NCBI GenBank assembly: GCA_020809705.1
Contig: CP085825.1
Span: forward strand, 3,844,001-3,908,000
Length of the DNA: 64,000 bases
Direction: 5' to 3'
Source: Calonectria ilicicola
Taxonomy: Eukaryota; Ascomycota; Sordariomycetes; Hypocreales; Nectriaceae
The notes beneath the pieces were generated by a model that was given only the letters and a program-made list of their open reading frames with translations, ran no database searches and had not been told where the DNA came from. Shown here piece after piece: positions 24,703-34,137 of this stretch. Position 1 is the stretch's first letter. Each line of letters starts with the position of its first letter. Both the position numbers and the translations under genes were made by a program.

Positions 24703-25437
24703 TTACAGAGATTGATATACACCTTTGCGAGGATATTTGTCGTGAATGTGAGCCTTGACACCAACAGCACGTTCAGACCCAGCCCGGATACTGAATGGGA
24801 GTTTGCCATTTCTGAAAACTACAGAGCTTGAGTTGTCAGAGCCTGGGCTGGACTGCAAATCGCTGCCGTCTCCCTGAAAAGGCCAGCTGATATTGAGAAA
24901 ACTTTCGTTATTCGAGAAAGTCGTTAGTAGGGTTGCTAATCTCGGGGCCTGATATCCTGCACCATCAGTCTTTGATGTCCCAGTCACGGATAGACTCTTT
25001 CGCCGAGGAGCTTGCCCAAAAGGATTCCATGGGTCTGTGGTATCGACGCGTAGCTCGCGTCCTTTCGGTTTCTTGACGTCCGAGGTCCTCCTCGAGATAT
25101 CTACCTTCGTCACACTTCCTGCGTCAAGCCGTTCAATCAGCTGATACCTTAGGCCAGGTTTGGGGGATTCCCTGGCAATCATCTCAATCTTTTGGCTCGC
25201 TTCCTCGACCAGCTTGAGCTTCTGGTCGATTGCATCCAGAATTGCAAACTTCTCATCGATATTTGCATGAAGGCGGCTCAAAAGGGACAGGTGGTTACGG
25301 AAAACGTAATAAAAGCCTACTAAGCCCAACGCAGTTAATACTAGTAATATGATGACAAAAGCTAGAATAACCTTGATCTCTGTGTTTAGGTGCTGGGTTG
25401 GTGGGGCTTGGATGGATGAGATATCGACGGCTGGCAT
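24703..25437 (-). CDS. hypothetical single-pass membrane protein with coiled coil
   Basis: This is an unspliced frame of 244 residues. A strong membrane segment covers about residues 22-46 (VILAFVIILLVLTALGLVG). A charged, heptad-like helix follows at about 52-92 (HANIDEKFAILDAIDQKLKL), a likely short coiled coil. The remaining 150 residues are Ser/Pro/Gly-rich and look disordered. There is no cleavable signal, so it is probably a signal-anchored protein. It could sit in an organelle membrane or the plasma membrane. I know no named family. It ends 237 bases from the end of Sro7 on the other strand and follows SmF on the same strand. The ATG is in GTCACTATGCC-like context. Confidence 0.82.
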   Translation of the reverse strand: MPAVDISSIQAPPTQHLNTEIKVILAFVIILLVLTALGLVGFYYVFRNHLSLLSRLHANIDEKFAILDAIDQKLKLVEEASQKIEMIARESPKPGLRYQLIERLDAGSVTKVDISRRTSDVKKPKGRELRVDTTDPWNPFGQAPRRKSLSVTGTSKTDGAGYQAPRLATLLTTFSNNESFLNISWPFQGDGSDLQSSPGSDNSSSVVFRNGKLPFSIRAGSERAVGVKAHIHDKYPRKGVYQSL

Positions 25438-26197
25438 AGTGAAGACCAGGAGAGCGGGTCGTCAGACCACGGGACCAACTCGAAAAGGAATGTAAAAAGG
25501 AATGAATACAGATATTGGATGTATATGCGTATAAAATGAGAAGGATCGAGGTTAGATATACAAGATAGGGAGGCCTGACCGCCATGTTCTAACGAGACTA
25601 ATGGTTGGAGTGTCTCTTTGTTCGTGCAATGAACATTGGTACGGCTCAACAGACATGGCACAGCTTTCCATAATAGCTTTGTCTAGTTTCTTGTTCTCAC
25701 ATTGCTCACTTCTTTCTATCACTTTGCCCAGGTTCACCGAAGGCGCCAGGCATTGCTTCCATTCTTCGAGGAGCGTGTGCACGCAAGGCTGAGTTTTTGA
25801 AAAGTTCAGGCAGTTAGCCTAGCCTATCACTTTCACCAGCTCAATAGTCGCAGGAAACCAGGGCTGTGAGTTGGAAAGGAAAACAAAGAAAACTTGAGGA
25901 CCCAGGATAAAGGCCGAATTTGGGCAAAGCAGGAAGAATGGTATTATTGGATCCCCAGGAATTTTGCCAAGCCCTCCCAAGGCTTCCTGTGTTTTAATGG
26001 TGTATTCCGAGTCTAAAACGGGTGCAAGACGCTGGCCTCGCTGCAGAGGCGTCCGAGAATGATACATAAGATTCAGCCTGATGATGCGGCCTGGCCCCAG
26101 CCAGGTGTTGGGTTCACGTCGGAGCGACTCTGCCAAGCTGGAGGGCAGGCTTGTGCTCTTTTTCTTTCCCTCACTCAGTCTCATTAACCATGGCAAC
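25438..26197. other. intergenic between SmF and the membrane protein
   Basis: This is SmF 3' untranslated sequence and the promoter of the minus-strand gene at 25437. A 125-codon frame (26196-25819) begins right behind the SmF stop and has no independent support. Confidence 0.45.
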
Positions 26198-26539
26198 CTA
26201 GTCCGTCATAGAAATGTCCCTTTGGTTTGACTCATCGGCGCCACGCACCCATAAGACGTTGTTGCATCTATCGTGGTTTTCCTGGTTAGCGTGGTTTGCG
26301 ACAAAATAAGGAAGCGGGAGGAGAAGAGCTTGGACGCACCTGATCAACACCTGGCCCAGGGAGCCGGTAAGCTTGTCGTTGACGTACTCCTCAGTGCCGG
26401 AGAGCTGGAGGTTCATGTAGCTGTCAACGGACACCAAGGTGCCCTTGTACTCAACTTCGCCCCATTTAAGACGGACGAAAATGGGCTTGTTGACAAGGTC
26501 TTGCAGCATAGGCCGCGGGTTGACAGGGACAAAGCTCAT
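26198..26539 (-). CDS. small nuclear ribonucleoprotein F (SmF)
   Basis: Exon 1 is 26539-26340 and exon 2 is 26267-26198, giving 89 residues, the usual size of SmF. It is one of the seven Sm-ring proteins that bind the Sm site of U1, U2, U4 and U5 snRNA in the spliceosome. The Sm1 motif is visible in [20 protein letters not shown], with the conserved Gly, Val/Leu and Asp-x-Tyr-Met-Asn. The Sm2 motif ([15 protein letters not shown]) is split by the 72-base intron between the two parts of LIR and CNN. Reading through the intron gives a longer frame with an unrelated hydrophobic insert, so splicing is needed for the conserved motif. The gene is divergent from the dehydrogenase at 27499. Confidence 0.95.
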   Translation of the reverse strand: MSFVPVNPRPMLQDLVNKPIFVRLKWGEVEYKGTLVSVDSYMNLQLSGTEEYVNDKLTGSLGQVLIRCVQALLLPLPYFVANHANQENHDRCNNVLWVRGADESNQRDISMTD

Positions 26540-27498
26540 CTTGGAGGTTGTGATGGAGCGAAAAGGGCAGAAATGGGGTCGTGTGTGAGCTCTCTGATGG
26601 CTGTTGAGAGGCTGCGAGGCTCGGATTAAGGCCTACCGCGTTTTGATGTGCCAGGGAACGAGTGGAGAAAATTTCGACCTGAGGACGTGAGTGTGTTTTA
26701 CCGGTGTTGTTCCGGTGCCTAGATAAAGATGCCGCACGGTCCACCAAGACCGCCAGGCCAGGGATAGGTGAGCATCGCGGGACGGGGATGACCCACGATG
26801 GCTTCAATTAGACGGCACGAGAAAAGTGTCGCCTGGTGCATGCATTGGCGCTGCTAATGCAAAATAGATCGCTGTTGTCTTTCTTGCCCGCTGTCCCTAA
26901 GCATGTAGTACGTACAGGCACTGCGCATTCAGATGGATTGAGGGGCATCATGCTTTGGAAACATTCGACAATTGCAATTGCCACGATTACCCATATCCGC
27001 AGTTAACTATTCAGTAACTAGTCTCTTAAAACAAAATTCCAGCCAGAGCTATACCAAGCTAAGAGCGTTTGGGTGATCCGGCTGATGACAAAGCGACTGA
27101 CTCCAGCTTTGTTCATTCACGCTGCTGTTCACTTGCTATAGGGTAAATATGGACAAAGTGTGTGTAGGTCGGAGTGAAGCAATGAGAATCGCACGTCAGA
27201 ATTGCGCGGTATTCTTAATTCATGCTGATATTTGTCATTCTACTAAACTTGATTGACATGTGCGTTCTATTTGCTGCCCCCTCGTTCCACGCAATCGGAT
27301 GCCGACGCAAGTTGCATTATTAATAGACTTCCCCGCTTCAGCGAGGTAGCGCGATGCACCCGAGAGATGATCCAATCCATACCATGACATAAACGCCCCG
27401 ATTCTTCATATATAAGATGCAGAGATTCACTTCCAGTTTGGATTTCAATCTAGATACTCATAGTACACTAATATTCTATCCAATTTAAAATAATCACG
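26540..27498. other. divergent promoter region of SmF and the dehydrogenase
   Basis: This is 959 bases of shared upstream sequence. The part near 27409 carries the TATA box of the dehydrogenase. No reading frame has any support. Confidence 0.6.
27409..27416 (+). promoter_or_regulatory. TATA box of the short-chain dehydrogenase
   Basis: TATATAAG lies 83 bases before the ATG at 27499, and a short A/T-rich leader follows it. Confidence 0.5.
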
Positions 27499-28406
27499 AT
27501 GGCTTCTGCTCCGTTTTTCGCTGTGATTGCTGGCGCTGGTCCTGGCACTGGTAAGACATTCAGCAGGCAAGCTTTCACCTGTCTACCTCGCTAACTGATC
27601 AACGCAGGGAGGTCTGTCGCGCTCAAATTTGCAAAGGAATACTCGGTTGTAGTGCTGGCCAGAAGTCCTGAGAGCTACAACGATATTGTTGCGGATATTA
27701 AGCAGGCTGGTGGCCATGCGTTTGGTATTTCAGCAGATCTAGTTGACTCCAAGTCAGTCAACTCGGCCTTTGAGACCATCAAGAAGGAACTCCCCGGAAG
27801 CAAGCTCGCAGCGGCAGTTTACAATGTCAGCGCAGGATTTTCCCGGAAGCCATTCCTCGAATTGACAGCCGAAGAACTCAATAATGGCCTGGGCGGTGCT
27901 GCGTAAGTAACAGAATTGGCGTGAAAGAGGCCACAGACTAATGCTCTACAGAGGCGGATTCTTCAACTTTGCGCAGAACTCGCTACCATTGCTCCTCGAA
28001 TCAGTCCCCGATTCCCCTTATCCTCCATCACTTCTAATCACAGGCGCGACGGCGTCAGTCAAAGGTTCCGCACAGTTCGGATCCTTCGCTGCGGGCAAAT
28101 TTGCCCTAAGGGCGCTGGGCCAGTCCCTGGCGCGTGAGTTTGGGCCCCAAGGTGTTCATGTAGCCCATGTCATTGTCGATGGCATCATCGACATCCCAAG
28201 GACAAGGCATTATCCTACAGCCAGCAATGCAGAAGATGCGAAGCTCAAGCCAGAAGCGGTACGTGAACAATCCTTTACACAGGCCAAGGTTGGCGCTGAC
28301 TGACGCTGCTTCCAAGATTGCGGAGACCTACTGGCACCTGCACACCCAGCATCGCTCGGCATTTACGCAGGAAATTGACATTAGGCCCTATGTGGAGAAG
28401 TTTTGA
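27499..28406 (+). CDS. short-chain dehydrogenase/reductase with Phe at the catalytic Tyr site
   Basis: Four exons (27499-27550, 27608-27902, 27952-28258 and 28317-28406) give 247 residues, a normal length for a classical SDR. The cofactor motif GAGPGTG is at residues 12-18 and the central Asn region is YNVSAGF. In most SDRs the active site is Tyr-x3-Lys. Here the aligned stretch reads GSFAAGKFALR, with Phe at about 161 and the Lys at about 165 kept. Ser of the triad may be in GATASVKGSAQ. A subgroup of SDRs with Phe or Ser in this place exists in bacteria and fungi, so the change may be an old feature of the subfamily and not damage. The substrate is unknown. All three introns have GTAAG or GTACG donors and keep phase. 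The protein ends DIRPYVEKF, typical of SDR tails. Confidence 0.92.
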
Positions 28407-29600
28407 AATGGTTGAGACAGAGAGACATGGGGATATTGGGCCCAACGTGTAAGATGACATCAAGACTGTCGCGTGAGATCGACTTGTAAAGGGCGGTCTC
28501 GAATTTTCACATAGGATCGTATCGCAAATATTATATTCATTTGGCTGGATTCCTTTTGTTTCACAATTTTCTTCTTCTTTTTTGTGAGCGACTTTTGGTT
28601 CTTGTCTTCGCTCGCCGCAACTGAGATTGCGGTCTCTGCTCAACACGTGTGCCCACTGCCGAATGTCTAGCAATGGCGCCGGCATGTCGCGTCGCAGGCT
28701 GTGGGCCAATGATGGGCTTTAATAATATAAACATGCTCTATTGAGTGTTTTTCCATCAGATGGTATTCTTGTAGAAACTCGATAGTTCTGACTTGTCCAC
28801 TTTTCTCTCCTAGTTTGGTTCGCTATGGAGCGGATCTAGAGTGGCACGCCTTTCAACATTGCTTGGCACCTTGAGCGATGAATGGACCAATGCATTTTTC
28901 TGAGAATTCCGGGATTATTTTGTATTGTTTATAAATTTCCATTTTGGGAGGTCGTGGGGTGAATCATTTGTTCCTGGGGTTCGACAGCAGCCCTCGCCCC
29001 TGATATTGTTGTTTTATTGAAGTCTCCCGTTTGTTCTGAACACATTTACACTCCTGCATAGATCGCAAGTGAGTTTTGGAATCGATGATATATTTCCTGC
29101 AAGGTGGAATGCGGTATAGGCTGTATACTTTGGGTTCGAGGGAGACACGTTTGACAATATCGACGTCGCTATTTCGAGGGAGAAGCTGAGACACGAGACT
29201 CAAACATCCAATGATGGCTCTTCCACCTGGCCAGTTTCGAATCATTTACATCACTTGTTTCAGAATGATTCTTGGACATGGCAAACTGGCACATTGCCCA
29301 GGGGTAATTGGAACGCGTTGCAGGAAATTTGGGCTCGGCCTATTGCTAGTCTCTCTACTGGCAACATTCCATAGATGCCGCCCTACTAAGCATGTTAGCA
29401 AAATGTAAAGGGAATATTGGCAAGATGTTGAGTATAAGATCGCAGTCTTTCTTCCTGCCGAAGAGAACTTTTTGAACCATCATCAACAGTTCGATCTTCT
29501 TGTCACTCGTTTCTCAACTCTAACATCCACTTCGTGGAATCGTCACTCATTACCTTTTTCATATTCACTCGTTTGAAACCCCTTTTAAACCTAAGCAAAA
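28407..29600. other. intergenic, dehydrogenase 3' end and repeat-protein promoter
   Basis: No gene is supported. The last 130 bases before 29601 are rich in C and T, with repeated CACTCGTTT-like words, a typical leader of a highly expressed fungal gene. Confidence 0.5.
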
Positions 29601-30533
29601 ATGGTTCGCTCTACTCTCTTCACTGCCGCCATCATGGCTGTTGGCGCCCTGGCCACCTCCGAGGCTGAGCTCGCCCGCCGCTGCTACGAGGAGGGCGGCG
29701 TCGACTGCGCCTACCCTCCCCCTGAGGCGCCTCCCGCTGGGGTTCCCGCTGGCTCTCCCATGGGACTCCCCCCTGTTGGCCCTCCCGCTGGTGCTCCTCC
29801 TCCTCCTCCCAACGCTTACGTTGTTGGCGAGTGTGCCCCTGAGGTGGTCGACTGCCCTTACCGCAACCACGCGAAGCCTCCTCCTCCTCCCGTTCTTCCT
29901 CCTGTTGTCATCGAGGGACCCTGCAAGGGTTGCGCCCCCAAGAACTGGACCTACAAGGGCTGCCCTAACGGAGCCTGTGGTCTCACCAAGGTCCCTATCC
30001 CCGGTGGTCCAGGAGGTCCTGGCGGACCCGGCGGCCCTGGCTGCACCGGCGAGGGATGCCCTCCTAAGGGACCCGGTGGTCCTGGCGGTCCCGGAGGTCC
30101 TGGCTGCACCGGTGAGGGATGCCCTCCCAAGGGACCCGGTGGTCCTGGAGGTCCCGGTGGTCCTGGCGGTCCTGGAGGTCCCGGTGGCCCTGGTTGCACT
30201 GGCGAGGGATGCCCTCCAAAGGGACCCGGTGGTCCTGGCGGTCCCGGAGGCCCAGGTGGCCCCGGAGGTCCTGGCTGCACCGGTGAGGGATGCCCTCCTA
30301 AGGGACCCGGTGGTCCTGGCGGTCCTGGAGGTCCCGGTGGCCCTGGTTGTACTGGCGAGGGATGCCCTCCCAGCACTCCCGTGGTCAAGCCTCCCACCGG
30401 TGGATGCAGTGGTCCAGCCTGCAGCACACCTTACCCTGAGACTCCTGTCACTGTCAGTGCCGGCGCTAAGAGCTACACCGGTGGTGTCGTTGTCGCCGCC
30501 GCCGTTGTCGCCTTCACCTTCGCCCTCCTCTAA
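29601..30533 (+). CDS. secreted Gly-Pro repeat protein with GPI-type tail
   Basis: This is an unspliced frame of 310 residues. It begins with a signal peptide ([19 protein letters not shown]) and has a Pro-rich Cys-containing domain at about 25-130. From 134 to 255 a collagen-like array of Gly-Gly-Pro units is broken five times by the block CTGEGCPP. The last 20 residues are hydrophobic and alanine/valine-rich ([17 protein letters not shown]) after a small-residue site, which fits a GPI attachment signal. It is probably a cell-wall or surface protein with paired Cys in each spacer. The triplet is Gly-Gly-Pro, not collagen's Gly-X-Y with varied X and Y, so a true triple helix is not certain. 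ATG context is AAAAATGG after a CT-rich leader. Strong C-ending codon use suggests high expression. I have no family name for it. Confidence 0.88.
   Translation: MVRSTLFTAAIMAVGALATSEAELARRCYEEGGVDCAYPPPEAPPAGVPAGSPMGLPPVGPPAGAPPPPPNAYVVGECAPEVVDCPYRNHAKPPPPPVLPPVVIEGPCKGCAPKNWTYKGCPNGACGLTKVPIPGGPGGPGGPGGPGCTGEGCPPKGPGGPGGPGGPGCTGEGCPPKGPGGPGGPGGPGGPGGPGGPGCTGEGCPPKGPGGPGGPGGPGGPGGPGCTGEGCPPKGPGGPGGPGGPGGPGCTGEGCPPSTPVVKPPTGGCSGPACSTPYPETPVTVSAGAKSYTGGVVVAAAVVAFTFALL
29999..30372 (+). repeat. coding minisatellite of Gly-Gly-Pro units with Cys spacers
   Basis: Nine-base GGNCCNGGN-type units are repeated between five copies of a 24-base spacer that encodes CTGEGCPP. The number of units between spacers varies (3-6). 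Synonymous changes between copies show that the array is not a recent duplication throughout. Confidence 0.9.
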
Positions 30534-33500
30534 GCGGCCCCAATAGACGAAGGATTGCGGTAGTGTCTGATGGATAGAGCCTCGTTCTGAGCTTGGGAAT
30601 TATGGTCATGATGACATCGGTAGCTAATGTCTGATGGGTTGGACGATCTCTATGCTAGAAATGACAATTGAAACCTCTATTTCTTATAAAAAGGATTCCC
30701 GACCGATGATTGTTGACTCTTGTGACATGTTGGTATCCCCCTGTCTGGATTGACGCTTGGGCAATTCGTGATAGCCACTCTGACCACCATTCGCTCTCAA
30801 TTCAAGCTGACGAGAACTGTAGGAGACGGACAAAGTCGACCCACAAGGTTGGAGAGACGGAAAGAAAAGAATAATGGTGTGTTAACACATCTGCCCCCCA
30901 AGATACAGTGGGTGAACTGCGGTGGTTTTATCTCTAAATGCGAGGGAAAACTCCGCCAAAATGGTGGCTTATATTCCGGAATCGCATTGATCGACTCCAT
31001 ATCCCGACACCAGCAGTGCACACACTTGGCCATACCCAAGCCTGTCAAGTTTGACACTGACAGCGCGGCGCGACCACACCATGAAGCATCTCGCTGCAGC
31101 CACACAGGGGCTCGAAGATCTTCTCGCTGCGGCCAAAGCACCGAGTCCCAGTCGGCTGGACCGTTCCGAGATACCCAGCCATCAAGTGTTTCCGAGGACT
31201 CGGTGCCGGTGCCCCGGGACGACAATCAGTACGGCAGTATCCGAGTTGGGGGGGAGAGCCGTCACACTGGTTCCCCTTTCTGCGCCCCTGCTCTGAGGAG
31301 ATGAAAGTTGGCTGCATCATGGTCCGTGGCCATGGACAGAGCTGCACATGTCCCCGACTCAAACGCCCGCCCGACATACTTGTCGCCCGACTGTGCAGAG
31401 ACTAAAGCGTTTTGGGAGCGACACAAGAAGCGTCTTGTGACTGGCATATGCGGGATCCAAAGCAGTGTGCCATCGGAGTAGTCCATGAAGGGAAATTGTA
31501 ATTTGAACTGCATGTCGCCCGCCTCACTTATCGATTAGGCCCAAATCACGTCTGGACAGTCCCAGACTGCAGCCACAGACTCACCGCTTCCGATCATGCA
31601 CTGCTCCCATTTCTGCACTGCAACCCATTTCCAGGGAGGAGGTAGAAGGAGGGGTTGCAGTTGACAATGGATGGTCAAAACCACCACCGGCTTATTCTGA
31701 GGAGGGGGGGTACCTTGTGGCAGTTGAGTTCTTCATGAGAGAGCGACGGCAGGGCGCGGGGGCGGTGAACCGACAGCGTCGCAATTGGGCAAAAGAAATG
31801 GCACGATACGCCCAACTGATGCTGCATAACCCGGATTCCGTGTGCGCCTCACTTCCAATGTTCAATCGGCGCTCTCGGAAATGCCGTTGATGAATCAAGA
31901 GGCTTACATGCTGCCGCCGTCGGTCTGCCACCAAAGTCCCGTATCGCTGTCAGTTGATAATCTCTGAAACATATCAAGCGTTTCAGTGCTTCCGCGTCTG
32001 CTTGAATACGAAATTCTGAAGTGGTCTGGAACCCTTCAAACTGTCTCAGTTGACAAGTCTCGAGCGGGATGATGGTGGCTGACACGCATGCGAGGATCCC
32101 CCCCCGGGACACCGCGTCATCGACAACACCATGTTTGGACTTGAGGGTCAGACGGACAAACAAAACAAGGGAAACAGGGGGAAAAAGAAAAGAAAAGGAA
32201 ACAATCTCGGCAAGGGTTATTTGCATTTGTAAATAAGGGACGGCCTGGGTTGATACAGGCCGTCTGCTGCCTCGAACCTAAAAAGTAATCGTCGTATCAA
32301 CCCACGGCCTTGTTTGGCTGGCGGTTCGGCGAACCCAGGTAGCTGCATACTTAGTGGGATTTGCTTTGACCCTTTGGCCCTTTCTGCGGCCAACATGAGG
32401 AGTGATGTAGCCCCTGCGCCCTCTGGTCTGCTGCGAGGCAAGCGAGGGCTGCTCATCGTCTCCCGATCGACTGGATTGTGTCTTATCGCCTGAATCGAGA
32501 GCTTTCGAAAGTGCAAGAAAAGTAGGCTAAATTTAACCCGTTGTCACGGCGTGTTTCGAGAACAACGCCCAGAAACGACGTGGACCAAAAGTCAAACCCC
32601 GCCAGGTCCCAAAATGCCGATACTAGCAAGAAGAAGAAGAAAAAAAAAACCCATGTTCCATGTCTGAGTGACCTAAATATAGCCATCAAAATTTAATTTG
32701 GCCCATTTCTTAGCCGTGTCAGTCACTGCCGCGCTACACTTGTAGCCTGCCTAGTTGACAAGATACAATCAATCTAGAATAATGTTTATGTACATGGCGG
32801 ACACGCTCCGAAAGCCCTAAGTTTGCGGCCTTTTCAACATTTTCAATCAATTGGTAGACCCCTCGCAGCTGCCTGGTTGCACAAAAGTCACGACCCCTCT
32901 CCGGCATGTGAGCTATCGCCGCCATATGCATGCTCCTCCTCACTTGTTGATGTTGTGTAACCACATCTTTCATGCGTGTGCGATGATTCCAAAAAGCTCT
33001 GGCCGCACCCATTGAAGATTGCACGCCCCCTCCTGGTTACCCGATGGCGTAGATCATAAAAAAACAAGGCAGGGGCTCCATGCATGTTGTCAAAATCTGA
33101 TATTTCAAGTAGGCCGTCGTCTGGTATACGTCTACGCTCGGACGCGGCCTACATTAGCCACTGTTCGCCCCGATATTTACGCCCAATCTTTGCTAGTTGA
33201 TGAAATTGCTGCATTTATGCTTCAATGGTCCCTTCCGGGCAGGTTTAATACCAAAGTCGCGCCCCTTTGCTTTCCAGAGCGCCCAATCAATAAAGATCAA
33301 TGGCATCTCGGTACGAATTCGAAACCGTGATATGGCTGTCAAGTGGAGGTGTCATGCGTCCAAACATCTTACCAACCACACCTACCTCTGCAGATCAGGC
33401 ACCAGGGGTTTCAAGACATGTCCGCATCCATCCCGGATCTTTGTTCCAATTTAGCAAAAACAAAAAAAAAAAAAAATCACGAGCCGCATCAGCACCATTC

Positions 33501-33852
33501 TTACTTAGCACGATTGGAATTTCAGGGACATGCGCTAGTCCGCCCATCTCGACCGACCTTCGCAATTGTAAAAGTGAGTCGTCATTTTACCCCATGCTCC
33601 ATAATGTATTTGTCTCGACATCATTTTCTTGCGTGTGGGGGGTCGGAAAGATGGACCAGATGAACCGATGACATGGTCCAGCATAAACACACGCCCACAT
33701 GTATACTTGTACTTGTCATATAAAAGCCCCCTCCCCCTCCCCTTTTCCCTTTACACTCTCTAGAAATGAAGACCTAAAAGTCCACATGTTGGCCTTGCTT
33801 TGAACAGCATTTGGTGATATCTCAATATCACAACGCCAAGAACAAATCAACC
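30534..33852. other. gene-poor stretch
   Basis: TATAAAAAG at about 30686 is not followed by a good ATG frame. Around 31081-31260 two + strand frames in turn have decent codon use (starting MKHLAAATQG and later SVSEDSVPVPRDDNQ), but I find no intron that joins them. No mobile element or RNA gene was seen. Confidence 0.4.
33719..33726 (+). promoter_or_regulatory. TATA box of the short spliced gene at 33853
   Basis: TATAAAAG is followed by a C-rich start-site region and a leader, 134 bases before the ATG at 33853. Confidence 0.42.
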
Positions 33853-34137
33853 ATGCCGCCAACCTCCAATCCCCGTTCAACAGCCGTGAACTTAAAGGAA
33901 ACTTGCGCGTACGGTCACATCCTTCTTCTTCCTCCCCCTCCTCTTCTTCAGCAGGACTTTTACTAAGATATGATTAGGTGTCGCGATCATCAAGAGGCCC
34001 AGAGACTTGGTTGCCTGCGTGTTCACGCGTTCCTACAGGACCGAGACCTACCTGTTTCCTTTCGAATCACCGAGATAACAGTGTCCACGACCGAGAATAA
34101 TTCAGGCCCGACGAATACTCGCTCTCATAATTTATGA
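33853..34137 (+). CDS. small orphan protein, spliced
   Basis: Exon 1 is 33853-33908 and exon 2 is 33978-34137, giving 71 residues. Signals include a TATA box at 33719, an ATG in ATCAACCATGCC context, a GTACGG donor, a pyrimidine-rich 69-base intron, an ACTAAG branch point and a GATTAG acceptor. Exon 1 ends on two bases of an Ala codon that exon 2 completes. The protein begins MPPTSNPRSTAVNLKETC. It has a charged central part around HQEAQRLGCLRVHAFLQDRD and ends with a Thr/Asn-rich tail. It has no signal peptide or known domain. It is a good candidate for an unannotated short gene. Transcript data would decide. Confidence 0.42.

Noticed and set aside
25819..26196. 125-codon frame directly behind SmF
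   Set aside because: It lies in the 3' untranslated region of SmF and has no independent signal.
29641..30546. 301-codon frame and a 158-codon minus-strand frame over the Gly-Pro protein
   Set aside because: Both come from the same repeat read in other phases. Only the called frame has a signal peptide and GPI-type tail.
30750..31304. 184-codon + strand frame
   Set aside because: It starts with a non-ATG codon and overlaps other frames of similar length; no splice or promoter support.
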